Shown in pieces: positions 1 through 6,333 of a DNA stretch of 10,632 bases; position 1 is the stretch's first letter; each line of letters starts with the position of its first letter. The position numbers and the translations under genes were made by a program. The notes under the pieces were generated by a model. It was given only the letters and a program-made list of their open reading frames with translations, was not told where the DNA came from and searched no databases. The stretch covers positions 1-10,632 of the forward strand of contig VYDC01000163.1 in NCBI GenBank assembly GCA_009843585.1. Reading direction: 5' to 3'. Origin of the DNA: Chloroflexota bacterium. GTDB taxonomy: Bacteria > Chloroflexota > Dehalococcoidia > UBA2979.

Positions 1-1
1 C

Positions 2-697
2 CCTCCCGCCGCGCCCCCGGCCGCGACGGCGGCCGCGACACCGGCCGCGACGGCGGCCGTGACGGCGGCGGCGACGGCGGCGGCGACGGCAGCCGCGACG
101 GCGGCCGCGCCGACTGCCTCGCCGACGCCCCGGTCGGCGGGTACGGGAGCCGGGACCGGGGACGGGCTCGAGGGCACTTGGGCGCTCGCCCAGGGCAGCG
201 ACTCCTTCGTGGGCTACCGCGTCCGGGAGGAGCTCGTCGGCATCGGCGCCAAGACGGCGGTCGGTCGCAGCGGCGCCGTGACGGGCACGCTCGAGTTCGA
301 CGGTTCGGCGATCACCGTGGTCAGCGTCGAGGCGGACCTGACCCAGCTTCAGAGCGACGACTCCCGGCGCGACCGGGCGCTCAGGGGTCGCGGCATCGAG
401 ACGTCCACCTTCCCGACGGCGACCTTCGAGCTGACCGATCCGATCGCCATCGAGGTGGCGCCCGAGGAGGGCGTTCCGATCGCCGCGAGCGCCGTCGGCG
501 AGCTGACGCTCCACGGCGTGACCCGCACCGTCGAGATCGCCCTCGAGGGGCAGCTCTCCGGCGGCCTGGTCGTCGTCGTCGGGTCGACCGAGATCGAGTT
601 CTCGGACTACGACATCGTGGCGCCGTCGGCCCCGATCGTGCTCTCCATCGAGGACCGCGGGGTCATGGAGTTCCAGCTCATCTTCGAGCGGGCGTAG
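2..697 (+). CDS. YceI-family lipid-binding protein, 5' end outside the window
   Basis: The reading frame is open from the first bases of the window to the TAG at 695-697, so the true start lies upstream. The GTG at 59 sits inside a repeat with no ribosome binding site and is unlikely to be the start. Visible residues 1-40 are an Ala/Thr/Pro linker. From about residue 56 to 231 there is one YceI domain of normal length (about 175 residues), with the family signatures DLTQLQSDDSRRD, a following FPTATFEL and later GELTLHGVTRTVEI. YceI proteins are lipocalin-like barrels that bind polyisoprenoids and are usually exported. A low-complexity linker before the domain fits an exported or anchored protein whose signal peptide or lipobox is upstream, but that part is not visible. 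The exact ligand is unknown. It converges on the amidohydrolase gene, with 33 bp between the two stops. Confidence 0.88.
   Translation, partial: PPAAPPAATAAATPAATAAVTAAATAAATAAATAAAPTASPTPRSAGTGAGTGDGLEGTWALAQGSDSFVGYRVREELVGIGAKTAVGRSGAVTGTLEFDGSAITVVSVEADLTQLQSDDSRRDRALRGRGIETSTFPTATFELTDPIAIEVAPEEGVPIAASAVGELTLHGVTRTVEIALEGQLSGGLVVVVGSTEIEFSDYDIVAPSAPIVLSIEDRGVMEFQLIFERA
20..109 (+). repeat. 12-bp tandem repeat coding for an Ala-Ala-Ala-Thr linker
   Basis: Threonine codons occur exactly every 12 bases (26, 38, 50, 62, 74, 86, 98), separated mostly by GCG/GCC alanine codons, giving about 7.5 copies of a unit close to GCGGCCGCGACG. One copy has CCG (Pro) and one has GTG (Val) in place of Ala. 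The array lies in frame in the YceI gene and makes a flexible linker. Arrays like this can change copy number by slippage without breaking the frame. The array may extend upstream of the window. Confidence 0.85.
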
Positions 698-704
698 GGC
701 CCGG

Positions 705-718
705 TCCGGCGCGCCGGA
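705..718. terminator. GC palindrome between two convergent genes
   Basis: TCCGGCGCGCCGGA is a perfect 14-base palindrome in the 33-bp gap between the convergent stop codons at 697 and 731. It could serve as a bidirectional terminator stem. There is no T-run on either side, and short palindromes are expected in DNA this rich in GC, so the call is weak. Confidence 0.25.
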
Positions 719-730
719 GGCGACGCCTTC

Positions 731-2233
731 CTAGGCCGGCGCCCGGGGAGGGATCGACTCCCCGCGCACGTGGCGCCCCCGGGGCGGGCCGACGACCCGT
801 TCCCGGTCGTAGCAGATCTCGCCCCGGAGCACCGTCGTGCTCACCCAACCGCGCAGCGTCCTCCCCTCGAACGGCGAGAAGTCCTGCGCCGAGTGAAGCG
901 CCGCCGGATCGACGGTCCGCTCGGCGGCCGGATCGCAGATGGCGAGGTCGGCGTCGAGCCCGACCGCGATGTCGCCCTTGCGACCGGCGAGCCCGTGCAG
1001 CCGCGCCGGCGCGAGCGCGAGCGTCTCCGCGATCCGCTCGAGCGGGAGGCCCCGCGCCAGGTGCCCCTCCGTGATCGCCACCGGGAGGAGCAGCTCGTTC
1101 CCGCCGAAGCCGTACCACGCCCGCCACACGTCCCCCGCCTTGAGCGAGCTCGCGATCGCCGCGTGGTCGGAGGCGATGGTCTGGACCGAGCCGTCCGAGA
1201 CGCCCTCCCAGAGCGCGTCCCGGTCGGCCGGCGCGCGCAGGGGCGGGTTCACCTTCGCCTCCCACCCCCCGAGCTCGGCGGCGGCGAGCGAGAGGTGGTG
1301 CACGGTCACCTCGCAGGCGAGATCGAGCTGGGGGTAGCGCGCCCGCGCCTCCCGCACGGCGTCGAGCGCGTCGGCGCTCGACGCGTGCAGCACGGTGAGC
1401 GGCGCCCCGGCCTGCGCGGCGAGCTCCGCCGCGTCGAGGATGCCGAGACGCTCGCCGCCGGTGGGCCGGCTCTGCGAGTAGGCCTCGAGCGGGCTCGGCG
1501 CCTCGCCCGCGCCCGCGGCGAGGCCGGCGAGCACCTGCTCCGTCCCCTCGCGGATCAGGGCCGGGCTCTCGGCGTGCACGCAGACCCGCGCGGGCGGCTC
1601 TGCGGCCGCAGCCGTCCGGTTCGCCTCGGCGACGCGCTCCATCACCCGGCGCAGGTAGCCCAGGTCGTAGGGGACGTCGGAGAAGAGGAACTCCTTCTCC
1701 GGGTGGAGCCCGCTCTCGTACTGCTCCGGCGTGACGCCGGTGTAGTGCATGTAGTACTTGAAGCCGGTGATGCGGTGCCGCCGGGCGAGCTCGGGGACCT
1801 CCGCCGCGTGCTCCCTGGTGACCGGCGCGATGTGGTAGCCGTAGTCGCAGCGGAACGCCCCCCGGGACTCCTCCAGCAGCGCCGGCAGCAGCTCGAGGTA
1901 CCCCCCGGGCAGCTCCGGCGTCTCGTCCGCGACGAGGTTGTGGCGGCCGGCCCGGTAGAAGACCAGCGAGGTGGTCACGCCGCCTGCGACCGCGCTCTCC
2001 GTCTCGGAGGGCGCGTCCTCGGCGAGGGGGCGGAAGATGCCCAGGTGGACGTGCGAGTCGACGACGCCGGGGAAGACGAGCCTGCCCGTCGCGTCGATGG
2101 TGCGCGCGGCCGGGGCGGAGAGCCGCTCGGCGATCGCCGCGATGCGCTCGCCGGAGATGCCGATCTCCACGCGCCGTACGCCGCGGCCCGGGAAGACCAC
2201 CTCGCCCCCCACTATCGCCAGGTCGTACGCCAC
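731..2233 (-). CDS. Dihydroorotase/hydantoinase-like metal-dependent amidohydrolase
   Basis: A 500-residue cytosolic TIM-barrel enzyme of the amidohydrolase superfamily that should hydrolyse a cyclic amide or ureide. The full binuclear metal set is visible: H61 and H63 in DSHVHLG, K159 in GFKYY (the lysine carboxylated in this family), H220 in VCVHAES, H283 in VLHASS and D356 in ASDHA. EVTVHHL (308-314) and KVNPPLR (327-333) resemble dihydroorotase. However, the Arg that follows HxH in true dihydroorotases (HxHxR) is Gly65 here, and no other pyr genes are nearby, so dihydroorotate is doubtful as substrate. Hydantoinase-, dihydropyrimidinase- or allantoinase-like activity is possible. I chose the GTG at 2233 because the conserved fold begins at once (YDLAIVGG) and CAGGTGG lies 5 nt upstream. 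The frame also opens further upstream, with a GTG at 2242 and an ATG at 2290. It is divergent from the flavin-protein gene. Confidence 0.88.
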   Translation of the reverse strand: MAYDLAIVGGEVVFPGRGVRRVEIGISGERIAAIAERLSAPAARTIDATGRLVFPGVVDSHVHLGIFRPLAEDAPSETESAVAGGVTTSLVFYRAGRHNLVADETPELPGGYLELLPALLEESRGAFRCDYGYHIAPVTREHAAEVPELARRHRITGFKYYMHYTGVTPEQYESGLHPEKEFLFSDVPYDLGYLRRVMERVAEANRTAAAAEPPARVCVHAESPALIREGTEQVLAGLAAGAGEAPSPLEAYSQSRPTGGERLGILDAAELAAQAGAPLTVLHASSADALDAVREARARYPQLDLACEVTVHHLSLAAAELGGWEAKVNPPLRAPADRDALWEGVSDGSVQTIASDHAAIASSLKAGDVWRAWYGFGGNELLLPVAITEGHLARGLPLERIAETLALAPARLHGLAGRKGDIAVGLDADLAICDPAAERTVDPAALHSAQDFSPFEGRTLRGWVSTTVLRGEICYDRERVVGPPRGRHVRGESIPPRAPA

Positions 2234-2266
2234 GGCGGCCACCTGCCTCTCTCGATGTCCCGGCCC

Positions 2267-2272
2267 AGTGTA
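2267..2272 (-). promoter_or_regulatory. Candidate -10 element for the amidohydrolase gene
   Basis: Reading the minus strand, TACACT matches the TAnnnT form and ends 33 nt before the chosen GTG. It lies within a short inverted repeat, GTGTAGACAC (2268-2277). No convincing -35 hexamer is seen at normal spacing. Confidence 0.4.
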
Positions 2273-2313
2273 GACACCCGTGCGCGACACCCCGCGGCGT
2301 GGCCTGCGGCTGC

Positions 2314-2319
2314 TAGCAT
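2314..2319 (+). promoter_or_regulatory. Candidate -10 element for the flavin-protein gene
   Basis: TAGCAT lies 24 nt before the ATG at 2344, in the divergent gap 2234-2343. A start about 7 nt downstream would leave a short leader holding just the strong Shine-Dalgarno GGGGAGGG at 2332-2339. No clear -35 element is visible. Confidence 0.38.
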
Positions 2320-2343
2320 GCCGTCGTCCGAGGGGAGGGTGTC

Positions 2344-2856
2344 ATGACGAGCGGCGAGCGAGTCTGGGATCGCGAGCGCGGGCTGAGCGCGGAGGAGGCG
2401 GAGGGCTACCGCGACGCGGTGCACGCGTTCATCTCCGACCGCAGCCAGCACATGGCCTACCTGATGACGCGCCGGCGGGACGGGCGGCCGATCATGAGGC
2501 CGGTCGGCACCTTCGTCGAGGGATGGCGCGTCGGGACGATGACGCAGGACGTCCAGCCCAAGACCTCCCACGTGCGTCGCGATCCGGTGGTCGGCTACCT
2601 CTGGGTCGGCCGCGAGGCCCGCTCCGACTGGAGCTTCGGCTGGAACCCGCGCGTGGTCTGGATGCAGGGCCGCGCGGAGCTGATCGAGGACCAGGACGAG
2701 GTCGCCGCCTTCTACGAGCGCCGCGCCGCCGCCGGCGGGAACCCGCGCGGCCATCCGCCGGAGGACACGCTCTACGTCATCCGCGTGACGCCCGAGTACG
2801 TCCGCGCCGAGGGGTGGCACGGATCGAACGCTATCGTCTTCCGCGACTTCGATTAG
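2344..2856 (+). CDS. Pyridoxamine 5'-phosphate oxidase-like split-barrel flavoprotein
   Basis: A 170-residue soluble protein, the usual size for single-domain PNPOx-like split beta-barrels that bind FMN, F420 or sometimes haem. Residues 26-110 carry the typical order: a helix, MTRRRDGRPIMRPV (41-54), a strand pair, then KTSHVRRDPVVGYLWV (73-88), a region that in relatives packs against the cofactor phosphate, followed by the VVWMQGRAELI strand (104-114). This looks like the broad family often annotated as 'pyridoxamine 5'-phosphate oxidase family', most members of which are not the vitamin B6 enzyme, so reaction and cofactor remain open. The ATG is well supported by GGGGAGGG ending 4 nt upstream. 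It is divergent from the amidohydrolase, and its TAG overlaps the TAA of the convergent MaoC gene. Confidence 0.8.
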   Translation: MTSGERVWDRERGLSAEEAEGYRDAVHAFISDRSQHMAYLMTRRRDGRPIMRPVGTFVEGWRVGTMTQDVQPKTSHVRRDPVVGYLWVGREARSDWSFGWNPRVVWMQGRAELIEDQDEVAAFYERRAAAGGNPRGHPPEDTLYVIRVTPEYVRAEGWHGSNAIVFRDFD

Positions 2857-3956
2857 GCGCCGCGCAGCGGGAGCGAGACGACGACGGGTCCCGGGCCGAC
2901 CGAGACGCCGCGGGAGATCTCGCTCCGGATCTCGAGCTCGACCAGCCCCTCGGCGCCCTCGCGCCAGCGGCGGCGCACGGCACCGCTCGTCGTGACCGTC
3001 TCACCGACGGTGTTGAAGATGCGCATGCGGAGCGGGCCGACCCGCTTGATCACGCCCTGCAGCCCGATGAACTCGCGGACCGCCCGCTCCCACCACCCCT
3101 GCACGAAGACGTTGTTCGCGTACATGTCCGGGGCGCCGGTGCGCCTCGCGGCCGCCGCGTTGTGGTGCACGCGGGAGAAGTCGAGGTTGACGGCGGCCTC
3201 CATCACGAGCCGAGCGATGGTGAGCGGGAACCCCACCGCGGGCACCGGGTCGCCCTCGGAGACGTCCTCGAAGTAGCGCTGCTCGGACCAGTCGACTGAG
3301 GGCGCCTGCGCCCACGCAGGCGTCTCGGGGAAGCCGCCGTCAGCCGCCGGCGCCTCGGGGGGAGCGGCCGGCGCCGCCGTGCGCTCCGCCTCCGGGAAGG
3401 GCGTGTAGTGGTAGCCGCCGTTGCGGCTCCGCGCCACCAGCTCACCGTGCTGGTTCCGCACCTCGCTCTCGTAGGTGAGGAAGGCGCCCCGGCCGATGCT
3501 CGTCTCCTTCGGCAGCACCGAGACCAGGCGGTGCCCCCGCCGGGAGAGGCGGTCGCCGACGTAGACCGGGCGGAGATGCTCGATGGTGAGGTCGGTCACG
3601 AAGGTGAGGGACGTCGGGGGCTCGGGAGGGCCGTCGAAGCGCACCTCCTCCCTGAGCACCTCGGCGTCGGGGTCGAGCACCGGGTAGCGCGTCGGCATCC
3701 CCGGGCGCCAGTGCGCCTCGCGCGTCCAGGTCTGGGAGACGCCCGAGACGGGGGCGACGATGCCGTCATAGCCGACCGAGCGCGCGACCTCGTCGTCGTA
3801 GTGCAGCGGGCAGTCGAGCTCGAGCACCTCGCAGTAGCGGCGTATCGCGCCCCGCTCGACGTCGTCGACGGCGACGACCACGCGGTCACCGCCGTAGTCG
3901 GTGCCGATCGCCGCGACGGTCGCGTCCCATGCCCGCTCCCAGCCCGCCTCCGTCAC
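2853..3956 (-). CDS. Double-hotdog MaoC/FAS1-like dehydratase
   Basis: A 367-residue cytosolic protein made of two hotdog domains joined by an Ala/Pro-rich linker (about 190-215). The N-terminal half looks like the FAS1-like/MaoC N-terminal dehydratase domain, with D48-CPL-H52 followed by YDGIVAPV (63-70) and the strand IEHLRPVYVGDRL (125-137). The C-terminal half contains NLDFSRVHHN (257-266), in which D259 and H264 stand five residues apart, as in the catalytic Asp/His dyad of hydratase 2 enzymes. Such proteins hydrate or dehydrate acyl-CoA thioesters; this substrate is unknown. The start is a GTG preceded by GAGGGGG with a 5-nt gap (3962-3968). Its stop overlaps that of the flavin-protein gene. 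It is divergent from the crotonase gene, which fits a shared role in acyl-CoA metabolism. Confidence 0.85.
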   Translation of the reverse strand: MTEAGWERAWDATVAAIGTDYGGDRVVVAVDDVERGAIRRYCEVLELDCPLHYDDEVARSVGYDGIVAPVSGVSQTWTREAHWRPGMPTRYPVLDPDAEVLREEVRFDGPPEPPTSLTFVTDLTIEHLRPVYVGDRLSRRGHRLVSVLPKETSIGRGAFLTYESEVRNQHGELVARSRNGGYHYTPFPEAERTAAPAAPPEAPAADGGFPETPAWAQAPSVDWSEQRYFEDVSEGDPVPAVGFPLTIARLVMEAAVNLDFSRVHHNAAAARRTGAPDMYANNVFVQGWWERAVREFIGLQGVIKRVGPLRMRIFNTVGETVTTSGAVRRRWREGAEGLVELEIRSEISRGVSVGPGPVVVSLPLRGA

Positions 3957-3989
3957 GCCGACCCCCTCACTCCGCCTGGCGTCCCGCGA

Positions 3990-3995
3990 AGCATA
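3990..3995 (-). promoter_or_regulatory. Candidate -10 element for the MaoC gene
   Basis: On the minus strand the hexamer TATGCT ends 33 nt before the GTG at 3956. It faces away from the TATACT hexamer of the crotonase gene, with an inverted repeat (4000-4017) between them. No recognisable -35 is present. Confidence 0.42.
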
Positions 3996-3999
3996 GGTG

Positions 4000-4017
4000 A
4001 CCGGCCGGGCGGCCGGT
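4000..4017. promoter_or_regulatory. Inverted repeat between divergent promoters, possible operator
   Basis: ACCGGCC, spacer GGGC, then GGCCGGT form a perfect 7-bp inverted repeat. It lies between the two outward-facing -10 candidates and covers where both -35 regions would be, a position suited to a regulator controlling both genes. In DNA this rich in GC a repeat of this size can occur by chance. Confidence 0.3.
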
Positions 4018-4030
4018 GGGTGGCGCTGCG

Positions 4031-4036
4031 TATACT
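4031..4036 (+). promoter_or_regulatory. Candidate -10 element for the crotonase gene
   Basis: TATACT is the best -10 match in the window, one base from TATAAT, and ends 39 nt before the ATG at 4076. The 16-18 nt upstream give no TTGACA-like hexamer, only the GC inverted repeat at 4000-4017. Confidence 0.48.
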
Positions 4037-4075
4037 CGCGCGCACGCGGGAGACGCGGGAGAGGGAGGGCGACCG

Positions 4076-4897
4076 ATGAGCGACGAGCGGATGGTTCTCT
4101 ACGAGCCCGAGGGGCGGATCGCCTACATCACGTTCAACCGAACGGAGATCCTGAACGCGCTCTCCGGCCCGGCCCTCCTTCAGCTCGACGAGGCGCTTGA
4201 GCGCGGTCGCGACGACCCCGAGGTGCGGGTGCTGATCCTGCGCGGGAACGGCCGCGCCTTCTCCGCCGGCGCCGACTTCACCGGGCCCGGCAACGCCTCG
4301 GCCGAGGTGGTGGAGGAGGACGTGGTCGACGATCAGGCGAAGCTCGAGCGGAGCGTCGACCGCTATCTCCGCATCTGGAACCACCCGAAGCCGATCATCG
4401 CGCAGGTCCACGGCTACTGCCTCGGGATCGCGACCCAGATCTGCGTCGTCTGCGATATCACGGTCGTGGCGGAGGACGCGCGCATCGGCTTCCCCTCGAT
4501 CCCGGTCGGCGGCGGCTACATCTCCCCGATGTGGACGTGGCTGGTCGGCCCGAAGCGCGCGAAGGAGATGTCGTTCACGGTCGGAAGCCAGATCAGCGGC
4601 ACGACCGCGGCGGAGTGGGGGTGGGCGAACCGCGCCGTGCCGGCCGATCAGCTGGAGGAGACGGTCCGCCAGATGGCGGAGCGGATCGCGAACGTGCCGA
4701 GCAAGATCCTCCGCATCAAGAAGCTCGGCGTGAACCGCACGATGGACATACGCGGCTTCAGCACGGCGATCCGCTTCGGGCAGGAGTTCGACGCGATGCT
4801 CCACTACTCGGAGCCGGTCAAGGTGATGCAGAAGGCGATGCGGGAGCGCGGCATGCGGGAAGGGATCGACGCCTTCAACAGGGGCGAGTTCTCCTAG
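4076..4897 (+). CDS. Crotonase (enoyl-CoA hydratase/isomerase) superfamily protein, atypical active site
   Basis: A 273-residue protein with the full crotonase fold, expected to bind a CoA thioester in the cytosol. The two oxyanion-hole regions are present: AFSAGADF (61-68) and HGYCLGIATQI (112-122). Aligning by CDI (126-128), the two glutamates that add water in classical enoyl-CoA hydratase correspond to Gln121 and Ser141. They are 20 residues apart, as in rat E144/E164, so both are missing. The enzyme is therefore probably not a normal hydratase; isomerase, C-C hydrolase, thioesterase or another crotonase chemistry is possible. The C-terminal segment after about 205 is a long helical region that usually covers the active site or mediates oligomers. 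The ATG is preceded by GAGGGAGGG (4061-4069) with a 6-nt gap. An in-frame extension to 4016 runs across the promoter-like region and was not used. Confidence 0.88.
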   Translation: MSDERMVLYEPEGRIAYITFNRTEILNALSGPALLQLDEALERGRDDPEVRVLILRGNGRAFSAGADFTGPGNASAEVVEEDVVDDQAKLERSVDRYLRIWNHPKPIIAQVHGYCLGIATQICVVCDITVVAEDARIGFPSIPVGGGYISPMWTWLVGPKRAKEMSFTVGSQISGTTAAEWGWANRAVPADQLEETVRQMAERIANVPSKILRIKKLGVNRTMDIRGFSTAIRFGQEFDAMLHYSEPVKVMQKAMRERGMREGIDAFNRGEFS

Positions 4898-4928
4898 CCG
4901 CGACGCGCGTCGAGATCGCGTCCCGCGG
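4898..4928 (+). terminator. Hairpin directly after the crotonase stop codon
   Basis: CCGC plus GACGCG (4898-4907) can pair with CGCGTC and GCGG (4917-4928): ten base pairs with a 2-nt CC bulge and a 9-nt loop, beginning at the base after the TAG. There is no T-tract, so it is at best an atypical terminator, but it lies just ahead of a candidate promoter for the next gene. Confidence 0.35.
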
Positions 4929-4940
4929 GGGCGGGCCCGC

Positions 4941-4946
4941 TACAGT
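4941..4946 (+). promoter_or_regulatory. Candidate -10 element for the MFS-led operon
   Basis: TACAGT ends 55 nt before the GTG at 5002. No clear -35 is seen. Directly after it, at 4947-4962, GGCCCG-GGCT-CGGGCC is a perfect 6-bp inverted repeat over the likely transcription start (about 4953), so it could be an operator or a leader hairpin. Confidence 0.4.
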
Positions 4947-4962
4947 GGCCCGGGCTCGGGCC
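4947..4962 (+). promoter_or_regulatory. Inverted repeat at the presumed start site of the MFS operon
   Basis: GGCCCG, spacer GGCT, then CGGGCC. The position right after the -10 candidate would let a bound protein block transcription, or the RNA would begin in a hairpin. The stem is short and pure GC, so chance is a serious alternative. Confidence 0.25.
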
Positions 4963-5001
4963 TGCCGCGTCCATCACGAGAGCAGCTGACTGAGGGCGAG
5001 C

Positions 5002-6333
5002 GTGGTCGAGGCAGCACCCGCTCCACCGCCGCCCGCCGCTCCCGACCCCCGGCCGCGCCGACGCGGGCGCTACTACTACGGCTGGAACATCGTCGTCGGC
5101 GCGTCGGCGGCGATGTTCGCGAGCTCCGCGCTCCAGGGCTACGGCACCGGCCCCTTCTTCGTGCCGATGAGCGACGATCTGGGCTGGTCCCGCACCGAGT
5201 TCATCCTCGCGATCACGGTGGGTCAGTTCGTGATGGCGGGGACCAGCATGTACGTCGGCTACCTGCTGGACCGCCACGGGCCGCGTCCGCTCATGCTGCT
5301 GGGCACGGCGATCGCCGCTGCGGCGCTGATCGTCTCCTCGCAGATCACCGAGCTCTGGCAGTGGGTCGCGGTGCGGGGCATGGCGGTCGCGCTCGGCGCG
5401 GCCCTCGCGGGCGGACTCGTCGTCAACGTCACCATGTCGAAGTGGTTCGTCGAGCGCCGCGGCCGTGCCATCGGCTTCGCGGCGATGGGGATCTCGCTCT
5501 CCGGCGTGGTGATCCCGCCGGCTCTGACCGCGCTCGTCGACGGGGTGGGCTGGCGCGCGGCGTGGCAGTTGCTCGCGATCGGCTTCATCGTGCTCATGCT
5601 CCCCGCGGCGCTGATCATGCGGCGGCGGCCCGAGGATCACGGCCTCAACCCGGACGGCCGCAGCGACGAGGAGCTGCGCGCCGCCGCGGGCGGCGCCGTC
5701 TTCCGCGACTTCGCCTCCTCGCTCACCCGCCGCCAGGCGCTGCGCACCCGGACGATGTGGATGCTCATCTTCGCCTTCGGCATGAGCAGCCTCTCGCTCC
5801 TCGCCATCGCGACGCAGACGATCCCCTACCTCACCGACTCCGGCTTCGGGCGCGACACGGCCTCGGCGATGCTCGGGCTCTTCGCGTTCCCCGGGCTGGT
5901 CACCCGGCCGTTCTGGGGACTGGTCGCCGAGCGCATCCACCCGCGCTTCCTGGCGGCCGCCGCCTTCCTCTGCCTGGCGGGGGGGATCGCCACGGTGGTG
6001 CCCGCGACGCAGGCCGGAAGCGAGGTGGTGGTGGCCGTCGGGTTCCTGCTGGCGGGGGTCGGCATCGCCGGCAACATGCCGATGCAGGAGCTCCTCTGGG
6101 CGACCTTCTTCGGGCGGCGCTACCTCGGGGAGGTGCGCGGGGCGTCGATGCCGTTCAACCTCCTCTTCAGCGCCTCGGGGCCCATCATCGTCTCCGCCTA
6201 CTTCGACGCGACGGGGAGCTACACCGGGGTGCTGCTCACGATGGCGGCGGCCCCCCCCGGCGGCCAGGTTGTGGGGAGACACCGGCGGGCCCCGCCCCCC
6301 GCCCCCACCGTGCGCGAGAGCGTCGGCCCGTGA
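5002..6333 (+). CDS. MFS transporter (monocarboxylate/oxalate-formate type), last helix apparently truncated
   Basis: A 443-residue inner-membrane permease of the major facilitator superfamily. The N-terminus is cytosolic and Pro/Arg-rich (1-22), and YYYGWNIVVGASAA (24-37) starts TM1. The signature loop between TM2 and TM3 is present (GYLLDRHGPRP, 86-96). A long central loop (about 206-250) separates the two six-helix halves. The sequence style, including MSDDLGWSRTEF (56-67), resembles the oxalate/formate and monocarboxylate branch, so a carboxylate substrate is a reasonable guess. After TM11 (about 382-401) only about 11 hydrophobic residues remain (YTGVLLTMAAA), followed by a polar Pro/Arg tail, so TM12 looks cut short. 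The GTG start has GAGGG at 4992-4996 with a 5-nt gap. Its TGA overlaps the GTG of the next gene (GTGA), suggesting translational coupling. Confidence 0.87.
   Translation: MVEAAPAPPPPAAPDPRPRRRGRYYYGWNIVVGASAAMFASSALQGYGTGPFFVPMSDDLGWSRTEFILAITVGQFVMAGTSMYVGYLLDRHGPRPLMLLGTAIAAAALIVSSQITELWQWVAVRGMAVALGAALAGGLVVNVTMSKWFVERRGRAIGFAAMGISLSGVVIPPALTALVDGVGWRAAWQLLAIGFIVLMLPAALIMRRRPEDHGLNPDGRSDEELRAAAGGAVFRDFASSLTRRQALRTRTMWMLIFAFGMSSLSLLAIATQTIPYLTDSGFGRDTASAMLGLFAFPGLVTRPFWGLVAERIHPRFLAAAAFLCLAGGIATVVPATQAGSEVVVAVGFLLAGVGIAGNMPMQELLWATFFGRRYLGEVRGASMPFNLLFSASGPIIVSAYFDATGSYTGVLLTMAAAPPGGQVVGRHRRAPPPAPTVRESVGP

Noticed and set aside
59..61. GTG as start of the YceI gene
   Set aside because: It lies inside the tandem repeat with no ribosome binding site, and the frame stays open upstream to the window edge.
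770..2347. Plus-strand open frame of 525 codons
   Set aside because: Antisense to the amidohydrolase with complete metal ligands; Arg/Val/Glu-rich composition and no recognisable domain.
6251..6258. Single-base frameshift at the C8 run restoring TM12
   Set aside because: Both other frames from 6241 to 6330 are Pro/Arg/Gly-rich and not hydrophobic, so an indel at this site alone would not restore a helix.
4894..6282. Minus-strand open frame of 462 codons
   Set aside because: Antisense to the MFS gene; translation is His/Arg/Glu/Gly-rich without a domain.
5361..6329. Upstream extension of the PF04909 amidohydrolase into the MFS gene (fusion-like frame)
   Set aside because: The extension reads out of frame through the transporter and is Arg/Pro-rich. 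The domain begins right at GTG 6330, where the overlap with the MFS stop explains the arrangement.
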